From Abyssibius alkaniclasticus (lineage in GTDB: Bacteria > Pseudomonadota > Alphaproteobacteria > Rhodobacterales > Rhodobacteraceae), in NCBI RefSeq assembly GCF_020447305.1, contig NZ_CP095732.1:1892501-1956500 (forward strand): a stretch of DNA of 64,000 nucleotides. Direction: 5' to 3'. This document shows, piece by piece, positions 8,532 through 18,115 of this stretch; position 1 is the stretch's first letter; each line of letters opens with the position of its first letter. The notes beneath the pieces were generated by a model that worked only from the letters and a program-made list of their open reading frames with translations, searched no databases and was not told the origin of the DNA. Made by a program: the position numbers and the translations under genes.

Positions 8532-9215
8532 CTAATCCGCGCCTTTGCCGCCATGCGCAACCGACCAGCCAAACGGGTCGGCGAAGAATTTGCGCACTTC
8601 GGCAATGGTTGCGGCATCAAAATAATCGCCCGCCTCGGCCAGCACATCATGCCATGTGGCAAGGTAGTGCAGGCGAATGCCCTCGGCGGCCAGCCGTTCC
8701 TGCGTGCCGGGAAATATGTCGTAAAAGAAAACCAGAGCCGTGTGGTTGCACAGCCCGCCCGCATCGCGGATGGCCTGCACGAATTTCACCTTCGAGCCGC
8801 CATCGGTGGTCATATCTTCTGCCAAAAGCACGCGCTGGCCTGGGTGCAGCACGCCTTCAACCTGGCTGTTCTTGCCGTAACCTTTGGGTTTCTTGCGCAC
8901 ATATTGCATGGGCAGGCCCATACGGTCGGCCATCCATGCGCCGTAAGGAATGCCGCCGGTCTCGCCACCCGCAACGGAGTCAAACGCCTCGAACCCCGCA
9001 TCGCGATAGACGGTCGCAACCATGAAATCGACCAAGGCCGAGCGGATGCGCGGAAAGGAGATAAGCTCGCGGCAATCAATATAGCTGGGTGAAACCATGC
9101 CCGATGCCAGCGTATAGGGGTTTTCGGGGCGAAAGTTCACCGCCTTGATTTCCAGCAGCATCCGCGCGGTCAGGCGGGCCATTTCGGCGCGGTCGGGGAA
9201 GGTATTGGCAAACAT
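8532..9215 (-). CDS. pyrE: Orotate phosphoribosyltransferase
   Basis: PyrE joins orotate to PRPP, forming orotidine monophosphate in pyrimidine synthesis. The 227-residue protein carries the PRPP loop [14 protein letters not shown] at about residues 129-142, the flexible-loop sequence [14 protein letters not shown] near 105-118 and the substrate motif [11 protein letters not shown] near 45. Ribosome site AGGAG lies seven bases ahead of the ATG. It follows pyrC on the same strand by about 60 bp, so the two pyrimidine genes are probably one transcript. Confidence 0.96.
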   Translation of the reverse strand: MFANTFPDRAEMARLTARMLLEIKAVNFRPENPYTLASGMVSPSYIDCRELISFPRIRSALVDFMVATVYRDAGFEAFDSVAGGETGGIPYGAWMADRMGLPMQYVRKKPKGYGKNSQVEGVLHPGQRVLLAEDMTTDGGSKVKFVQAIRDAGGLCNHTALVFFYDIFPGTQERLAAEGIRLHYLATWHDVLAEAGDYFDAATIAEVRKFFADPFGWSVAHGGKGAD

Positions 9216-9276
9216 CGGCGCACTCCTGTGTGGGAATTGCCGCCTTCATAGCAAAAGCGGCGCGCGGGGCAACGGT

Positions 9277-10323
9277 TTAGCCGCCCACCACCTGCCAAAA
9301 AAGCGGATGGCCGGGGTCAAACACTGTCACCGGCCCGGCGCCGGTTTCAATGCGCGCGGGGTAGGGCACGGGTTCATCCTGCTTTTGCAGGGTGATCTTG
9401 GCGGAATTGGGTGCCAGCCGGTAAAAGGCCGGGCCGTTGAGGCTGGTAAAACCTTCCAGCCTTTCAAGCGCGCCCATCTCCTCGAACACATGCGCAAGGC
9501 AGGCCAGTGTGTTGGGGGCTGAAAACACACCCGCACAGCCGCAGCCGCATTCCTTGGTGGCATCGACATGCGGCGCGCTATCGGTGCCCAGAAAGAAGCG
9601 CGCATCGCCCGAGGTTGCCGCCTTGCGCAGCGCCTCCATATGGCTGGCGCGCTTCACGATCGGCAGGCAATAGTAATGCGGGCGGATGCCGCCCACCAGC
9701 ATATGGTTGCGGTTGATCATCAGGTGATGCGTGGTGATCGTGGCGGCCAGCCCGGCTTGGGCCGATTTTACATAATCCACCCCATCGGACGTGGTCACAT
9801 GCTCCAGCACCACGCGCAATTCGGGCAGGCGTGCGCGCAAGGGCGCCAGAATGCGCGCGATAAACACCGCCTCACGGTCGAAAATATCAACCGCCGGGTC
9901 GGTCACCTCGCCATGCACGCATAGCGGCAGGCCGATTTCGGCCATGCGTTCCAGCACCGGCATGACCGTGTCGAAATTCGAAACGCCCGATTGCGAATTG
10001 GTCGTCGCCCCGGCAGGGTAAAGCTTGACCGCCGTGACAAGCCCCGCAGCCGCGGCGGCGGCCACATCCTCGGCCTCGGTGGTTTCGGTCAGATACAGCG
10101 TCATCAGCGGGGTGAAACCGGCCCCCTTGGGCAGGGCGGCCAGAATGCGCGCGCGGTAGGCGGCGGCATCGGCGGCGGTGCGCACGGGCGGCACAAGGTT
10201 GGGCATGATGATGGCGCGGCCAAAATGCGCGGCGGAATGCGGCAGCACGCCGTCCATCATCGCGCCATCACGCAGGTGTAAATGCCAGTCATCCGGGCGG
10301 GTCAGGGTTAGCGTGTGTGTCAT
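9277..10323 (-). CDS. pyrC: Dihydroorotase
   Basis: PyrC cyclises carbamoyl aspartate to dihydroorotate, using two zinc ions. The 348-residue protein equals the E. coli enzyme in length. Metal ligands are visible: His14 and His16 in [10 protein letters not shown], the lysine to be carboxylated (Lys100 in [12 protein letters not shown]), His in CVHGEVTD, His in LEHVTT and the catalytic Asp in [10 protein letters not shown]. The frame stays open far upstream, but the ATG at 10323 begins the conserved [14 protein letters not shown] sequence. It is divergent from metZ. Confidence 0.97.
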   Translation of the reverse strand: MTHTLTLTRPDDWHLHLRDGAMMDGVLPHSAAHFGRAIIMPNLVPPVRTAADAAAYRARILAALPKGAGFTPLMTLYLTETTEAEDVAAAAAAGLVTAVKLYPAGATTNSQSGVSNFDTVMPVLERMAEIGLPLCVHGEVTDPAVDIFDREAVFIARILAPLRARLPELRVVLEHVTTSDGVDYVKSAQAGLAATITTHHLMINRNHMLVGGIRPHYYCLPIVKRASHMEALRKAATSGDARFFLGTDSAPHVDATKECGCGCAGVFSAPNTLACLAHVFEEMGALERLEGFTSLNGPAFYRLAPNSAKITLQKQDEPVPYPARIETGAGPVTVFDPGHPLFWQVVGG

Positions 10324-10400
10324 GTCAAAACCTGATGTCTGATTCGGGCGCAACCTAGCACGACGACTGGCGCGCCTGAACCCGAACTGCGCGCCCAATC

Positions 10401-10427
10401 TTGACGTGGCGTATGCCATCACATAAA
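10401..10427 (+). promoter_or_regulatory. Putative metZ promoter
   Basis: TTGACG (10401-10406) and CATAAA (10422-10427), 15 bp apart, lie just upstream of the SAM-II riboswitch. The -35 box is good and the -10 box fair, though the spacer is short. A transcript starting a few bases downstream would include the whole aptamer. Confidence 0.45.
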
Positions 10428-10433
10428 CACGCC

Positions 10434-10490
10434 CTGTGGCGATTTGTCGGACTGGATTGCGGGCCACGTGAAATATACCGCTAAAGAGGT
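10434..10490 (+). promoter_or_regulatory. SAM-II riboswitch (SAM-alpha element)
   Basis: The element has the conserved SAM-II parts in order: the 5' arm of P1 and loop GTGGCGATTTG (10436-10446), TTGC (10456-10459), the 3' arm GCCACGTGAAA (about 10462-10472) and the 3' pseudoknot segment CGCTAAAGAGG (10479-10489). P1 pairs GTGGC with GCCAC. This class binds S-adenosylmethionine and is found in alphaproteobacteria before methionine-biosynthesis genes, exactly the context here. High SAM should reduce metZ expression. The metZ ATG lies about 74 bases further on, so the AGAGG at its 3' end is not the ribosome site of metZ. Confidence 0.88.
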
Positions 10491-10563
10491 CGAGGCCCCG
10501 ACAGGCCCCGATCGTGCCATATTTGGCCCAGATCAGAGGCCGGGGACCCCTCCGGAAAGATAT

Positions 10564-11754
10564 ATGAGTAACACCTGGAAACCGCGCACGCAGGCCGTTC
10601 ACGCGGGCACGCGCCGCAGCCAATATGCCGAAACAAGCGAAGCCATCTACCTGACGCAGGGCTTTGTCTACCCCAATGCCGAGGCCGCCGAGGCGCGCTT
10701 TGTCAAAAGCGGCGCGGATGAGTTCATCTATGCCCGCTATGGCAACCCGACCGTGGCAATGTTCGAGGACCGTATCGCCGCGCTTGAAGGTGCCGAGGCG
10801 GCCTTTGCAACGGCTTCGGGCATGGCGGCGGTCAACGGCGCGCTGTTTTCACTGCTCAAGGCGGGCGACCATATGGTTTCGGCCCGTGCGCTGTTCGGCT
10901 CGTGCCTTTACATTGCCGAAACGCTTTTGCCTGCATTCGGTGTGGAAGTGACCTTTGTCGATGGCACGGATCTGGAGGCATGGCAGGGGGCCATCCGCCC
11001 GAACACCAAGGTGCTGTTCCTGGAGGCCATGTCGAACCCGACGCTGGAAATCATTGATATTGCAGGTGTTTCCAAAATTTCCCGCGCCGCCGGGGCAACA
11101 TTGGTGGTTGATAACGTATTTGCCACACCTGTGCTGCAACGCAGCCTCGAACTGGGTGCCGATGTCGTGGTCTATTCGGCCACAAAGCACATAGACGGGC
11201 AGGGCCGCTGCCTGGGCGGGGTGGTGCTTGGTGCGCGCGACTTTGTGCGCGGTGCGCTTGAAACCTATCTCAAACATACCGGCGGCGCGCTGTCGCCCTT
11301 CAATGCCTGGGTCATGCTCAAAGGCCTGGAAACGCTCGACCTTCGGGTGCGGGCACAGGCGGCAAGCGCAACCTATCTGGCCGAAAAGCTTGCCGGCCAT
11401 CCGGGGCTGGCGCGCATGTTGTTCCCCGGCCATGCCAGCCATCCCCAGCATGATCTGGCCATGCGCCAGATGGTTGCGGGCGGCACGGTGCTGGCGCTGG
11501 ATGTGCAGGGCGGCAAGGCGGGGGCATTTGCGTTTCTCAACGCGCTCAACGTGGCGCTGATTTCCAACAATCTTGGTGATTCCAAATCGCTTGTGACCCA
11601 TCCGGCCACCACAACCCACCAGCGGCTTTCGCCCGAGGCACGGGCCAGTCTGGGCATTACCGATGGTCTGGTGCGGTTTTCCGTCGGGCTGGAAGATGCC
11701 GATGACCTGCTTTCCGACATTTTATCGGCGCTCGAATCCCTGAAACTCCGCTAA
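10564..11754 (+). CDS. metZ: O-succinylhomoserine sulfhydrylase
   Basis: MetZ makes homocysteine directly from O-succinylhomoserine and sulfide, a PLP-dependent step of methionine synthesis. The 396-residue protein belongs to the Cys/Met metabolism PLP family: Lys208 in [14 protein letters not shown] binds [11 protein letters not shown] near residue 56 and SGMAAV near 85 are conserved, and the C-terminal half has [19 protein letters not shown]. The frame is open upstream, but the ATG at 10564 begins the family sequence and has GGAAAG before it. The SAM-II element upstream supports a methionine role over cystathionine synthase. Confidence 0.93.
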   Translation: MSNTWKPRTQAVHAGTRRSQYAETSEAIYLTQGFVYPNAEAAEARFVKSGADEFIYARYGNPTVAMFEDRIAALEGAEAAFATASGMAAVNGALFSLLKAGDHMVSARALFGSCLYIAETLLPAFGVEVTFVDGTDLEAWQGAIRPNTKVLFLEAMSNPTLEIIDIAGVSKISRAAGATLVVDNVFATPVLQRSLELGADVVVYSATKHIDGQGRCLGGVVLGARDFVRGALETYLKHTGGALSPFNAWVMLKGLETLDLRVRAQAASATYLAEKLAGHPGLARMLFPGHASHPQHDLAMRQMVAGGTVLALDVQGGKAGAFAFLNALNVALISNNLGDSKSLVTHPATTTHQRLSPEARASLGITDGLVRFSVGLEDADDLLSDILSALESLKLR

Positions 11755-11769
11755 ATCGCGCGATTTTAA
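11753..11769 (+). terminator. Possible short hairpin terminator after metZ
   Basis: AAATC and GATTT arms around a GCGC loop overlap the metZ stop codon and run into TTTAA. The stem is only five base pairs and the T run is short, so termination is likely to be weak. Confidence 0.3.
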
Positions 11770-11799
11770 CGGAATATTAACCCCGAAACCCCCTTTCTG

Positions 11800-11821
11800 A
11801 GATTTGGGTTTTGGCAAATCT
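11800..11821. repeat. Small inverted repeat in the metZ-folE2 gap
   Basis: Arms AGATTTG and CAAATCT pair perfectly across an eight-base loop, about 95 bp ahead of the folE2 start. There is no T run, so it could be an operator or an RNA hairpin; nothing in the sequence decides between them. Confidence 0.4.
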
Positions 11822-11915
11822 GGGCTATCATACCTGTCCGAGCAGACTATCGGCAGGGCTTGAAGCTGTGCCAAAGCACCTTAATTATTGCCTGCTGGGC
11901 GAGAGTGGGGGCTCT

Positions 11916-13046
11916 ATGAATACGTTTCATCAAGATATTGTTGCCGATTTGGCCAGTGACACCACCGATGACCGGCCAAGCGATGCGGCCGCGGCTGAAG
12001 CCTTGCAGCTTTTGCGCCGCTGGGCTGCGCCTTCAGACATGATGGCCTTTGCCGAGCGCAACCCGGAAACCGCGGCGATGATTCTCGCCGAGGGTCGCGA
12101 CAAGGCCTATCCGAACCTGTCGCGCGAATACCCCTCAAAATTTGCGGTCGATGCAGGCTATATCAAAACCCTGCCCGATTTGCAGAACGGCCCATCAAGC
12201 CTGATCAAGGGCGCGCGCTCGTCCATCCAGCATGTCGGGATTTCGAATTTCCGCCTGCCCATTCGCTATAACATGCGTGATAACGGCCCGCTGACACTGG
12301 AAACCGCTGTCACCGGCACCGTGTCGCTTGAAGCCGAGAAGAAGGGCATCAATATGAGCCGCATCATGCGCTCATTCTACAAACATGCCGAAAAAACCTT
12401 CAGCTACGAGGTGATGGCGGCGGCGCTCGATGACTACAAGGCCGATCTTGAAAGCTTTGATGCCCGCATTCAAATGCGCCTCTCTTTCCCGATGAAACGC
12501 AATTCGCTCCGCTCGGGGTTGGAAGGCTACCAATATTACAAGATTGCGCTGGAAATGCTATGTCAGGCAGGGGTAAAGCGCAAGATTGCGCATGTGGACT
12601 ATGTCTATTCCTCCACCTGCCCCTGCTCGCTGGAGCTATCGGAACATGCGCGCCAAAGCCGCGGGCAATTGGCCACCCCGCATTCGCAACGTTCGGTTGC
12701 CCGCATTTCGGTTGAAATTCTGCCCGGTGAATGCCTGTGGTTTGAAGACCTGATCGATATGTGCAACAGCGCCGTGCCGACCGAAACGCAGGTCATGGTC
12801 AAGCGCGAAGATGAGCAGGCCTTTGCCGAACTCAATGCCGCAAACCCGATTTTTGTGGAAGATGCTGCGCGCCTGTTCTGCGAAGCCTTGCAGGATGATC
12901 CGCGCATCGGCGATTTTCGCATTGTTGCCAGCCATCAGGAAAGCCTGCATTCGCATGATGCGATTTCGGTGCTGACCCGGGGTGAAACCTTTGCGCAGGC
13001 CAGCTTTGACCCCAATCTTTTTGCAACGCTTTATCATGTCGGCTAG
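11916..13046 (+). CDS. folE2: GTP cyclohydrolase FolE2 (type IB)
   Basis: FolE2 opens GTP to dihydroneopterin triphosphate, the first step to folate and, in some bacteria, queuosine. The 376-residue protein has the FolE2 signature: ARSSIQHVGISNFRLPI near residue 100, VSLEAEKKGINMSRIMRSF near 137 and the metal-site STCPCSLELSEHARQSRG at about 233-250, with Cys235 and Cys237. An N-terminal extension of roughly 90 residues precedes the core. I chose the ATG at 11916 for its GGGG ribosome site. Unlike zinc-dependent FolE, this type accepts other metals. Folate is also the methyl acceptor for the DmdA reaction encoded further downstream. Confidence 0.93.
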   Translation: MNTFHQDIVADLASDTTDDRPSDAAAAEALQLLRRWAAPSDMMAFAERNPETAAMILAEGRDKAYPNLSREYPSKFAVDAGYIKTLPDLQNGPSSLIKGARSSIQHVGISNFRLPIRYNMRDNGPLTLETAVTGTVSLEAEKKGINMSRIMRSFYKHAEKTFSYEVMAAALDDYKADLESFDARIQMRLSFPMKRNSLRSGLEGYQYYKIALEMLCQAGVKRKIAHVDYVYSSTCPCSLELSEHARQSRGQLATPHSQRSVARISVEILPGECLWFEDLIDMCNSAVPTETQVMVKREDEQAFAELNAANPIFVEDAARLFCEALQDDPRIGDFRIVASHQESLHSHDAISVLTRGETFAQASFDPNLFATLYHVG

Positions 13047-13092
13047 CCCGATGGCTTGACACACCGCTTGGCGCCATTCAAGGCTTGCGCCC

Positions 13093-14541
13093 ATGTTTGC
13101 AATGCGCCCAGTCGGATATGTCATTGGCCTTTTGGTAACGGCGCTGGGCCTGACCATGCTCGTGCCGATGGCAGCAGACTGGCTTGACGGGAACGGGCGC
13201 GAAAGCACCTTTGCCTCGGTTGCGCTGGTCACGGTGCTGATCGGCGCTGTCACCTCGCTGGCTTGCGCCAATGCCCGCACTGGCGGGCTTTCGGTGCAAC
13301 AAACCTTTCTGCTGACGGTGCTAAGCTGGCTGGTCTTGCCGATTTTCGGCGCCTTGCCCTTTTGGTTTGGCGCCCCGAACGCCACCTTTACCGATGCGTT
13401 TTTCGAGGCGATGTCAGGCATGACGACAACAGGCTCGACCGTGTTCACGGGGCTTGATGACATGCCGGTTGGCACATTGCTCTGGCGCTCCATGCTGCAA
13501 TGGTTCGGCGGGGTCGGCATTATCGTTGTCGCAATGGCCTTCCTGCCCACGCTGCGTGTTGGCGGTATGCAGGTTTTCCGCAGCGAAGCCTTTGATACGA
13601 TGGGCAAAATCCTGCCCCGTGCCGCCGAAATTGCCGGGCGGATCGGCGTGATCTACCTGGCCCTTACGGCGGCCTGTTTCATTGCGTATCTGGCGGTGGG
13701 CATGGGGGCTTTCGATGCGCTGATCCACACGCTCACCACCGTATCAACCGGGGGGTTTTCCAACCGCGATATCAGCTTTGCAGCCTTTCAGGGTGCGCCG
13801 GAATATGTTGCCTCGGTCTTCATGATCCTCTCCAGCCTGCCCTTTGTGCGCTATGTGCAGATTATCGCCGGCACGGCCCGCCCCTTGCTGCGCGACACAC
13901 AGGTCCATGCCTTTCTGGCGCTGGTGTTTTTGCTGGTCGTGCTTACCGGCGGCTATCGCATGGTGGTCGATGGAGACCTGCTTGAACCCGCATTTCGTGA
14001 AGGTGTGTTCAATGTCACCTCGATCATGTCGGGCACCGGCTATGCCAGCACCGACTATCAGGCCTGGGGCGCTTTCCCCTCGGTCCTGTTCTTCATGATG
14101 GGTCTGATTGGCGGCTGTGCGGGCTCGACCTGTTGCGCCATCAAGATTTTCCGCTTTCAGATATTGTTTTCCGCCATTGGCACGCAAATCCGCCGCATCA
14201 ACCACCCGTCCGGCATTTTCCACCCAAGGTTTGACGGCCGCCCGATCGACCATGATGCGCTGTCCTCCGTGATGGCCTTTTTCACAATGTTCATGCTCTC
14301 GCTCGGGGTGCTGGCCGCCATGCTTGGCGCGATGGGCCTGTCGCCCATCACCGCGATTTCGGGCGCGGCCACGGCTCTTGCCAATATCGGCCCAGGTCTG
14401 GGGCCGGAAATTGGCCCTTCGGGCAATTTTGCCGGTCTGCCGGATGGCGCAAAATGGCTGCTCAGCGCCGCCATGCTGATCGGCCGGCTCGAACTGATGT
14501 CGGTCTATGTTCTGTTCACCTTTGTTTTCTGGAGACGCTGA
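13093..14541 (+). CDS. trkH: Potassium uptake protein TrkH
   Basis: TrkH is the inner-membrane pore of the Trk potassium uptake system, normally gated by the cytoplasmic TrkA. The 482-residue protein is strongly hydrophobic with about ten membrane spans and the repeated selectivity-filter signatures typical of the family: MSGMTTTGSTVF near residue 110, TVSTGGFSNRDIS near 215, SIMSGTGYASTDY near 310 and a fourth near ISGAATALANIGPG around 425. Its TGA stop shares one base with the ATG of the following decarboxylase gene. No trkA is in the window. Confidence 0.94.
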   Translation: MFAMRPVGYVIGLLVTALGLTMLVPMAADWLDGNGRESTFASVALVTVLIGAVTSLACANARTGGLSVQQTFLLTVLSWLVLPIFGALPFWFGAPNATFTDAFFEAMSGMTTTGSTVFTGLDDMPVGTLLWRSMLQWFGGVGIIVVAMAFLPTLRVGGMQVFRSEAFDTMGKILPRAAEIAGRIGVIYLALTAACFIAYLAVGMGAFDALIHTLTTVSTGGFSNRDISFAAFQGAPEYVASVFMILSSLPFVRYVQIIAGTARPLLRDTQVHAFLALVFLLVVLTGGYRMVVDGDLLEPAFREGVFNVTSIMSGTGYASTDYQAWGAFPSVLFFMMGLIGGCAGSTCCAIKIFRFQILFSAIGTQIRRINHPSGIFHPRFDGRPIDHDALSSVMAFFTMFMLSLGVLAAMLGAMGLSPITAISGAATALANIGPGLGPEIGPSGNFAGLPDGAKWLLSAAMLIGRLELMSVYVLFTFVFWRR

Positions 14542-16124
14542 TGCAGCCCTTGGGTGTTGAAATTTCCCGCGCGCTGGCCGCGCGTGGCGTCGAGGTCATT
14601 TTCGGCATTCCCGGCGTGCATAATGTTGAACTGTATCGCGGCATAATCGAAGCGGGCATCACCCATATCCTTGCCCGCCACGAGGGGGGCGCCGGCTTCA
14701 TGGCCGATGGCTATGCCCGTGCGTCCGGCAAGCCCGGCGTCATCTATATCATCACCGGCCCCGGCGTGACCAATGCGCTCACCCCGCTTGGCCAGGCCTA
14801 TTCCGATTCGGTTCCGGTGCTGGCGGTTGCGTCCTGCCTTGATACCGCCGATCTCGACCAGGGCCGTGGCCGCCTGCATGATATGATCAGCCAGCTGGGT
14901 GCGGCGCAATCGGTTGTGGAACTGGCCGGCACGGGCCTTGACGGGCCATCGACCTTCGAGCTTGTCGACCGCGCGCTTGCCGGTTTCGCCACCAACCGCC
15001 CGCGCCCCGCCCTGGTGCAGGTGCCAATCAATGTTCTGGGTGCTTTGGCCGCCGAAGCCCCGCCGCCCGTCGCCCCGCCCGCCAGGCCAAAAGCCTCGGA
15101 TGCCGATATTGCGACCGTCGCGCAACTCGTTGAAAACGCGCGCAAACCGCTGCTTATCCTTGGCGGCGGCGCGCGCAATGCTGCCGCCCCGCTGCGTGAA
15201 CTGGTCACGCGGCAAAATCTGGCCGTGCTGCCCAGCTATGCCGGGCGCGGCATCATCCCCGATGATCACCCCAACAGCTTTGGGGCAATGGTTTACGGCG
15301 CGCCGAGCGCGGCGCTCATCGGGTCTGCCGATCTGGTCATCGCCATCGGCACCGAGCTTGGCGAAACCGATTTCGGGCGCGCCACACTTGGCCACCGCGC
15401 CCCATTGGTGCGGGTCGATCTCGATGCGCGCGCCCTGGCCGACCGCCACCGCGCCAGCCACCCCATCCGCGCCGATGCCAACAGCTTCGCAACCCAGCTC
15501 AACGCCGCCTTGCCAAATACGGGCAGCACCGATTGGTCGACCAGCGCCATTGCACGCCGCCGCAAGGCCGGGCGCGTCGCCGCCGAAACCTATCCCGGTT
15601 TACAGCCCGTCATCGATGCGTTGCGCAAAGCCTTGCCAGAGACCGCCACAATATTCTCGGACATGACCCAAATCGCCTATCAGGCAAAGGTCACATGGCC
15701 GATGACCGCCCCGAACCGCTGGTTCCACCCTTCCGGCTTTGGCTGCCTTGGCTATGCACTCCCCGCCGCCATCGGCGGCAAGGTCGCGCTTGGCCGCGCA
15801 GCGCCTGTCATCGCCCTGGCAGGCGATTACGGGTTTCAATACACTTTGCAGGAACTCGCAACCGCGGTCGAACTCGGCCTCAACCTGCCGATCATCCTGT
15901 GGGACAATGCCCGCCTCAAGGAAATCGAAGACTATATGGTGCAAAACCAGATCGCACCGAACGCGGTTGTGGCGAAAAACCCAGACTTTATCGCACTTGC
16001 CCGCGCCTATGGCGCCAATGCCAGCCAGCCCGAAACGCCCGCCGACCTTTCAAAGGCAATCGAAACAGCACTCGGCGCAACCACGCCAACCCTGATCCGC
16101 CTCACCCCGGATTTTCGCCCCTGA
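14541..16124 (+). CDS. ThDP-dependent decarboxylase, acetolactate-synthase-like (AruI-type candidate)
   Basis: The 527-residue protein has the three-domain layout of thiamine-diphosphate enzymes: an N-terminal PYR domain with catalytic Glu48 in ARHEGGAGFMADGYAR, a central domain with LLILGGGARNA, and a C-terminal PP domain with GDYGFQ followed by LWDNARLKEIEDYM as the cofactor motif. The segment SQLGAAQSV and overall length resemble 5-guanidino-2-oxopentanoate decarboxylase (AruI, arginine transamination pathway) more than true acetolactate synthase, and no small regulatory subunit follows. The substrate cannot be fixed from sequence. The start overlaps the trkH stop as TGATG, so translation is probably coupled. 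Confidence 0.75.
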   Translation: MQPLGVEISRALAARGVEVIFGIPGVHNVELYRGIIEAGITHILARHEGGAGFMADGYARASGKPGVIYIITGPGVTNALTPLGQAYSDSVPVLAVASCLDTADLDQGRGRLHDMISQLGAAQSVVELAGTGLDGPSTFELVDRALAGFATNRPRPALVQVPINVLGALAAEAPPPVAPPARPKASDADIATVAQLVENARKPLLILGGGARNAAAPLRELVTRQNLAVLPSYAGRGIIPDDHPNSFGAMVYGAPSAALIGSADLVIAIGTELGETDFGRATLGHRAPLVRVDLDARALADRHRASHPIRADANSFATQLNAALPNTGSTDWSTSAIARRRKAGRVAAETYPGLQPVIDALRKALPETATIFSDMTQIAYQAKVTWPMTAPNRWFHPSGFGCLGYALPAAIGGKVALGRAAPVIALAGDYGFQYTLQELATAVELGLNLPIILWDNARLKEIEDYMVQNQIAPNAVVAKNPDFIALARAYGANASQPETPADLSKAIETALGATTPTLIRLTPDFRP

Positions 16125-16125
16125 C

Positions 16126-16204
16126 CCCATCTTTTGCTCATAAATATCCCACGGGGGTCCGGGGGTGTGAAACCCCCGGCTAACAGCATCGGGTCCGGGG
16201 GTGT
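16126..16204 (+). repeat. G-rich hairpin repeat, copy 1
   Basis: This 79-bp stretch is identical to 18116-18194 in the same orientation. It contains the shared lead-in TTTTGCTCATAAATATCCC and a hairpin with arms CCGGGGGT and ACCCCCGG. A second, shortened hairpin unit with different loop follows to about 16213. It lies between the convergent ends of the decarboxylase gene and pepF, so it may act as a terminator in both directions. Confidence 0.85.
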
Positions 16205-16238
16205 AATCCCCCGCCAGGCCGCCGCCGCCAGGCCGCGC

Positions 16239-18062
16239 TCAGTCCTCCATCGCCTCCAATTCGTCGATCATCCCCTCGATCATCGACAGGCCCTTGTCCC
16301 AGAATGCCGGGTCGCTCGCATCCAGCCCGAACGGCGCCAGCAATGCGCTATGGTGCTTGCTGCCACCCGCCTTGAGCATCTCGAAATACTTGTCCTGAAA
16401 CCCGGTTTTGCCCGCCTTCATATCCTCGGCATAAACCGCGTAAAGCGCGTTCACCAACCCGTCGCCAAATGCATAGGCGTAAACATAGAACGGCGAATGG
16501 ATGAAATGCGGAATATAGGCCCAGAAAGTCTCGTAACCCTCCATGAAGTTGAACACCGGCCCCAGGCTTTCGCCCTGCACCGACATCCACAGCGCGTTGA
16601 TGTCATCAGGCGTCAGCTCGCCATCGGCGCGGGCCGCATGAAGCTTGCATTCAAAATCGTAAAACGCAATCTGGCGCACGACGGTGTTGATCATATCCTC
16701 AACCTTGCCCGCCAACAGCCGTTTGCGCATGGCCTTGTCCCTGGCACCCGCCAGCAGCTTTTGAAAGGTCAGCATCTCGCCGAACACACTGGCGGTTTCA
16801 GCCAGGGTCAGCGGGGTTGATGACAGCATCTCGCCCTGCGGTGCCGCCAGCAGCTGATGCACACCGTGGCCAAGCTCATGCGCCAGCGTCATCACATCGC
16901 GCGGCTTGCCAAGATAGTTGAGCAGCAGATACGGATGCACATCAGTCACTGTCGGGTGGGCAAAGGCCCCGGGCGATTTTCCCGGCTTCACAGCGGCGTC
17001 GATCCAGCCATTGCCAAAGAATTTGCCGCCAAGTGCTGCCAGGCGCGGATCAAACGCACCATAGGCCTCCAGCACCGTGTCGCGCGCCTCGTTCCAGCCG
17101 ATCAGGCGGTCATCCTCCTGGGGCAGCGGTGCATTGCGGTCCCAAACCTCCAGCGCATCCAGCCCCAGCCATTTGGCCTTCAGCGCATAGTAACGATGGC
17201 TCAGCCGCGGATAGGCTGCCACAACCGCATTGCGCAGCGCCTCCACAACCGCGGGCTCAACATCATTGGCCAAATGCCGCCCGGTCTGCGGGGTTGGCAT
17301 TTTGCGCCATTTGTCATGCACGGCCTTTTCCTTGGCCAGCGTGTTGGTGATGCGCGCAAACAGGCTGATCTTCTCGCCAAATACCTTCGCCAGCGCCCGC
17401 GCACCCGACTCGCGGCGCGCACGGTCATTGTCTGTCAGCAGGTTCAATGTCGCCTCAAGCGACATGGTCTCGCCATCAACCTCAAATTCCAGCCCGGCCA
17501 TCGTCTCGTCAAACAGCCGGTTCCAGGCCGCCGCCCCGGTGACCGAGGCATCGTGCAGGAACTTCTCCAGCTCATCGCTCAGCTGATGCGGGCGCATGGC
17601 GCGCATCCGGTCAAACACCGGCTTGTAGCGCGCAACCTCGGCACTGGCCGCATACCAGGCGTCAAACACCGCATCCTCAAGCCGGTTCAACTCAAGGTCA
17701 AAAAACACAACCGCCGCAGTCGCATCGGTAATCTGCGCCTGCACATCCGACAGGAACTTGGCACGCCCCGCATCGGTGGTGTTCTGGTAGTAAGACAGGC
17801 CCGCAAAGGAAAATACCCGCCCGATTTTGCCGCTCAGCACCTCGTTGCGCGCAATACAGCGGGCAAATTCATCGGCGCTCAACCCGCCGAGCCTGCCTTC
17901 ATAATCCACCGCAAAAGCCGCCGTTTCGCGCGCAATGAATGCCATATCGGCCTTGATCTCGTCGCTTTCAGCACCGGGGTAAAGATCGCTCAAATCCCAT
18001 TCGGGCAGGGGGCCAAGGTTGTCCGGGGCAGAACCTGCCTCCGCCGCATCAAATTTCCGCAT
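16239..18062 (-). CDS. pepF: M3-family oligoendopeptidase F
   Basis: PepF is a cytoplasmic zinc peptidase that cleaves oligopeptides of roughly 7-17 residues. The 607-residue protein carries the zinc motif HELGH at residues 395-399 and the M3B layout, with WDLSDLYPG near the start and YIPHFIHSPFYVYAYAFGD near the C terminus. The frame continues upstream to 18215, but those 51 codons are a translation of the hairpin repeats; the ATG at 18062 has AGGGA nine bases ahead and matches the family length. The gene lies between two copies of the same repeat. Confidence 0.94.
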   Translation of the reverse strand: MRKFDAAEAGSAPDNLGPLPEWDLSDLYPGAESDEIKADMAFIARETAAFAVDYEGRLGGLSADEFARCIARNEVLSGKIGRVFSFAGLSYYQNTTDAGRAKFLSDVQAQITDATAAVVFFDLELNRLEDAVFDAWYAASAEVARYKPVFDRMRAMRPHQLSDELEKFLHDASVTGAAAWNRLFDETMAGLEFEVDGETMSLEATLNLLTDNDRARRESGARALAKVFGEKISLFARITNTLAKEKAVHDKWRKMPTPQTGRHLANDVEPAVVEALRNAVVAAYPRLSHRYYALKAKWLGLDALEVWDRNAPLPQEDDRLIGWNEARDTVLEAYGAFDPRLAALGGKFFGNGWIDAAVKPGKSPGAFAHPTVTDVHPYLLLNYLGKPRDVMTLAHELGHGVHQLLAAPQGEMLSSTPLTLAETASVFGEMLTFQKLLAGARDKAMRKRLLAGKVEDMINTVVRQIAFYDFECKLHAARADGELTPDDINALWMSVQGESLGPVFNFMEGYETFWAYIPHFIHSPFYVYAYAFGDGLVNALYAVYAEDMKAGKTGFQDKYFEMLKAGGSKHHSALLAPFGLDASDPAFWDKGLSMIEGMIDELEAMED

Positions 18063-18115
18063 AAAGTCCCTTTCTGTGTCTGGGGAAATATGGCCATCCC
18101 AACCCTGAATTCCAA

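Noticed and set aside
10324-10623. N-terminal extension of dihydroorotase
   Set aside because: The extra 100 codons overlap the metZ riboswitch and promoter on the other strand, and family similarity starts at [14 protein letters not shown].
14541-16124. Acetolactate synthase large subunit (ilvB)
   Set aside because: There is no small regulatory subunit, and sequence features fit other keto-acid decarboxylases better.
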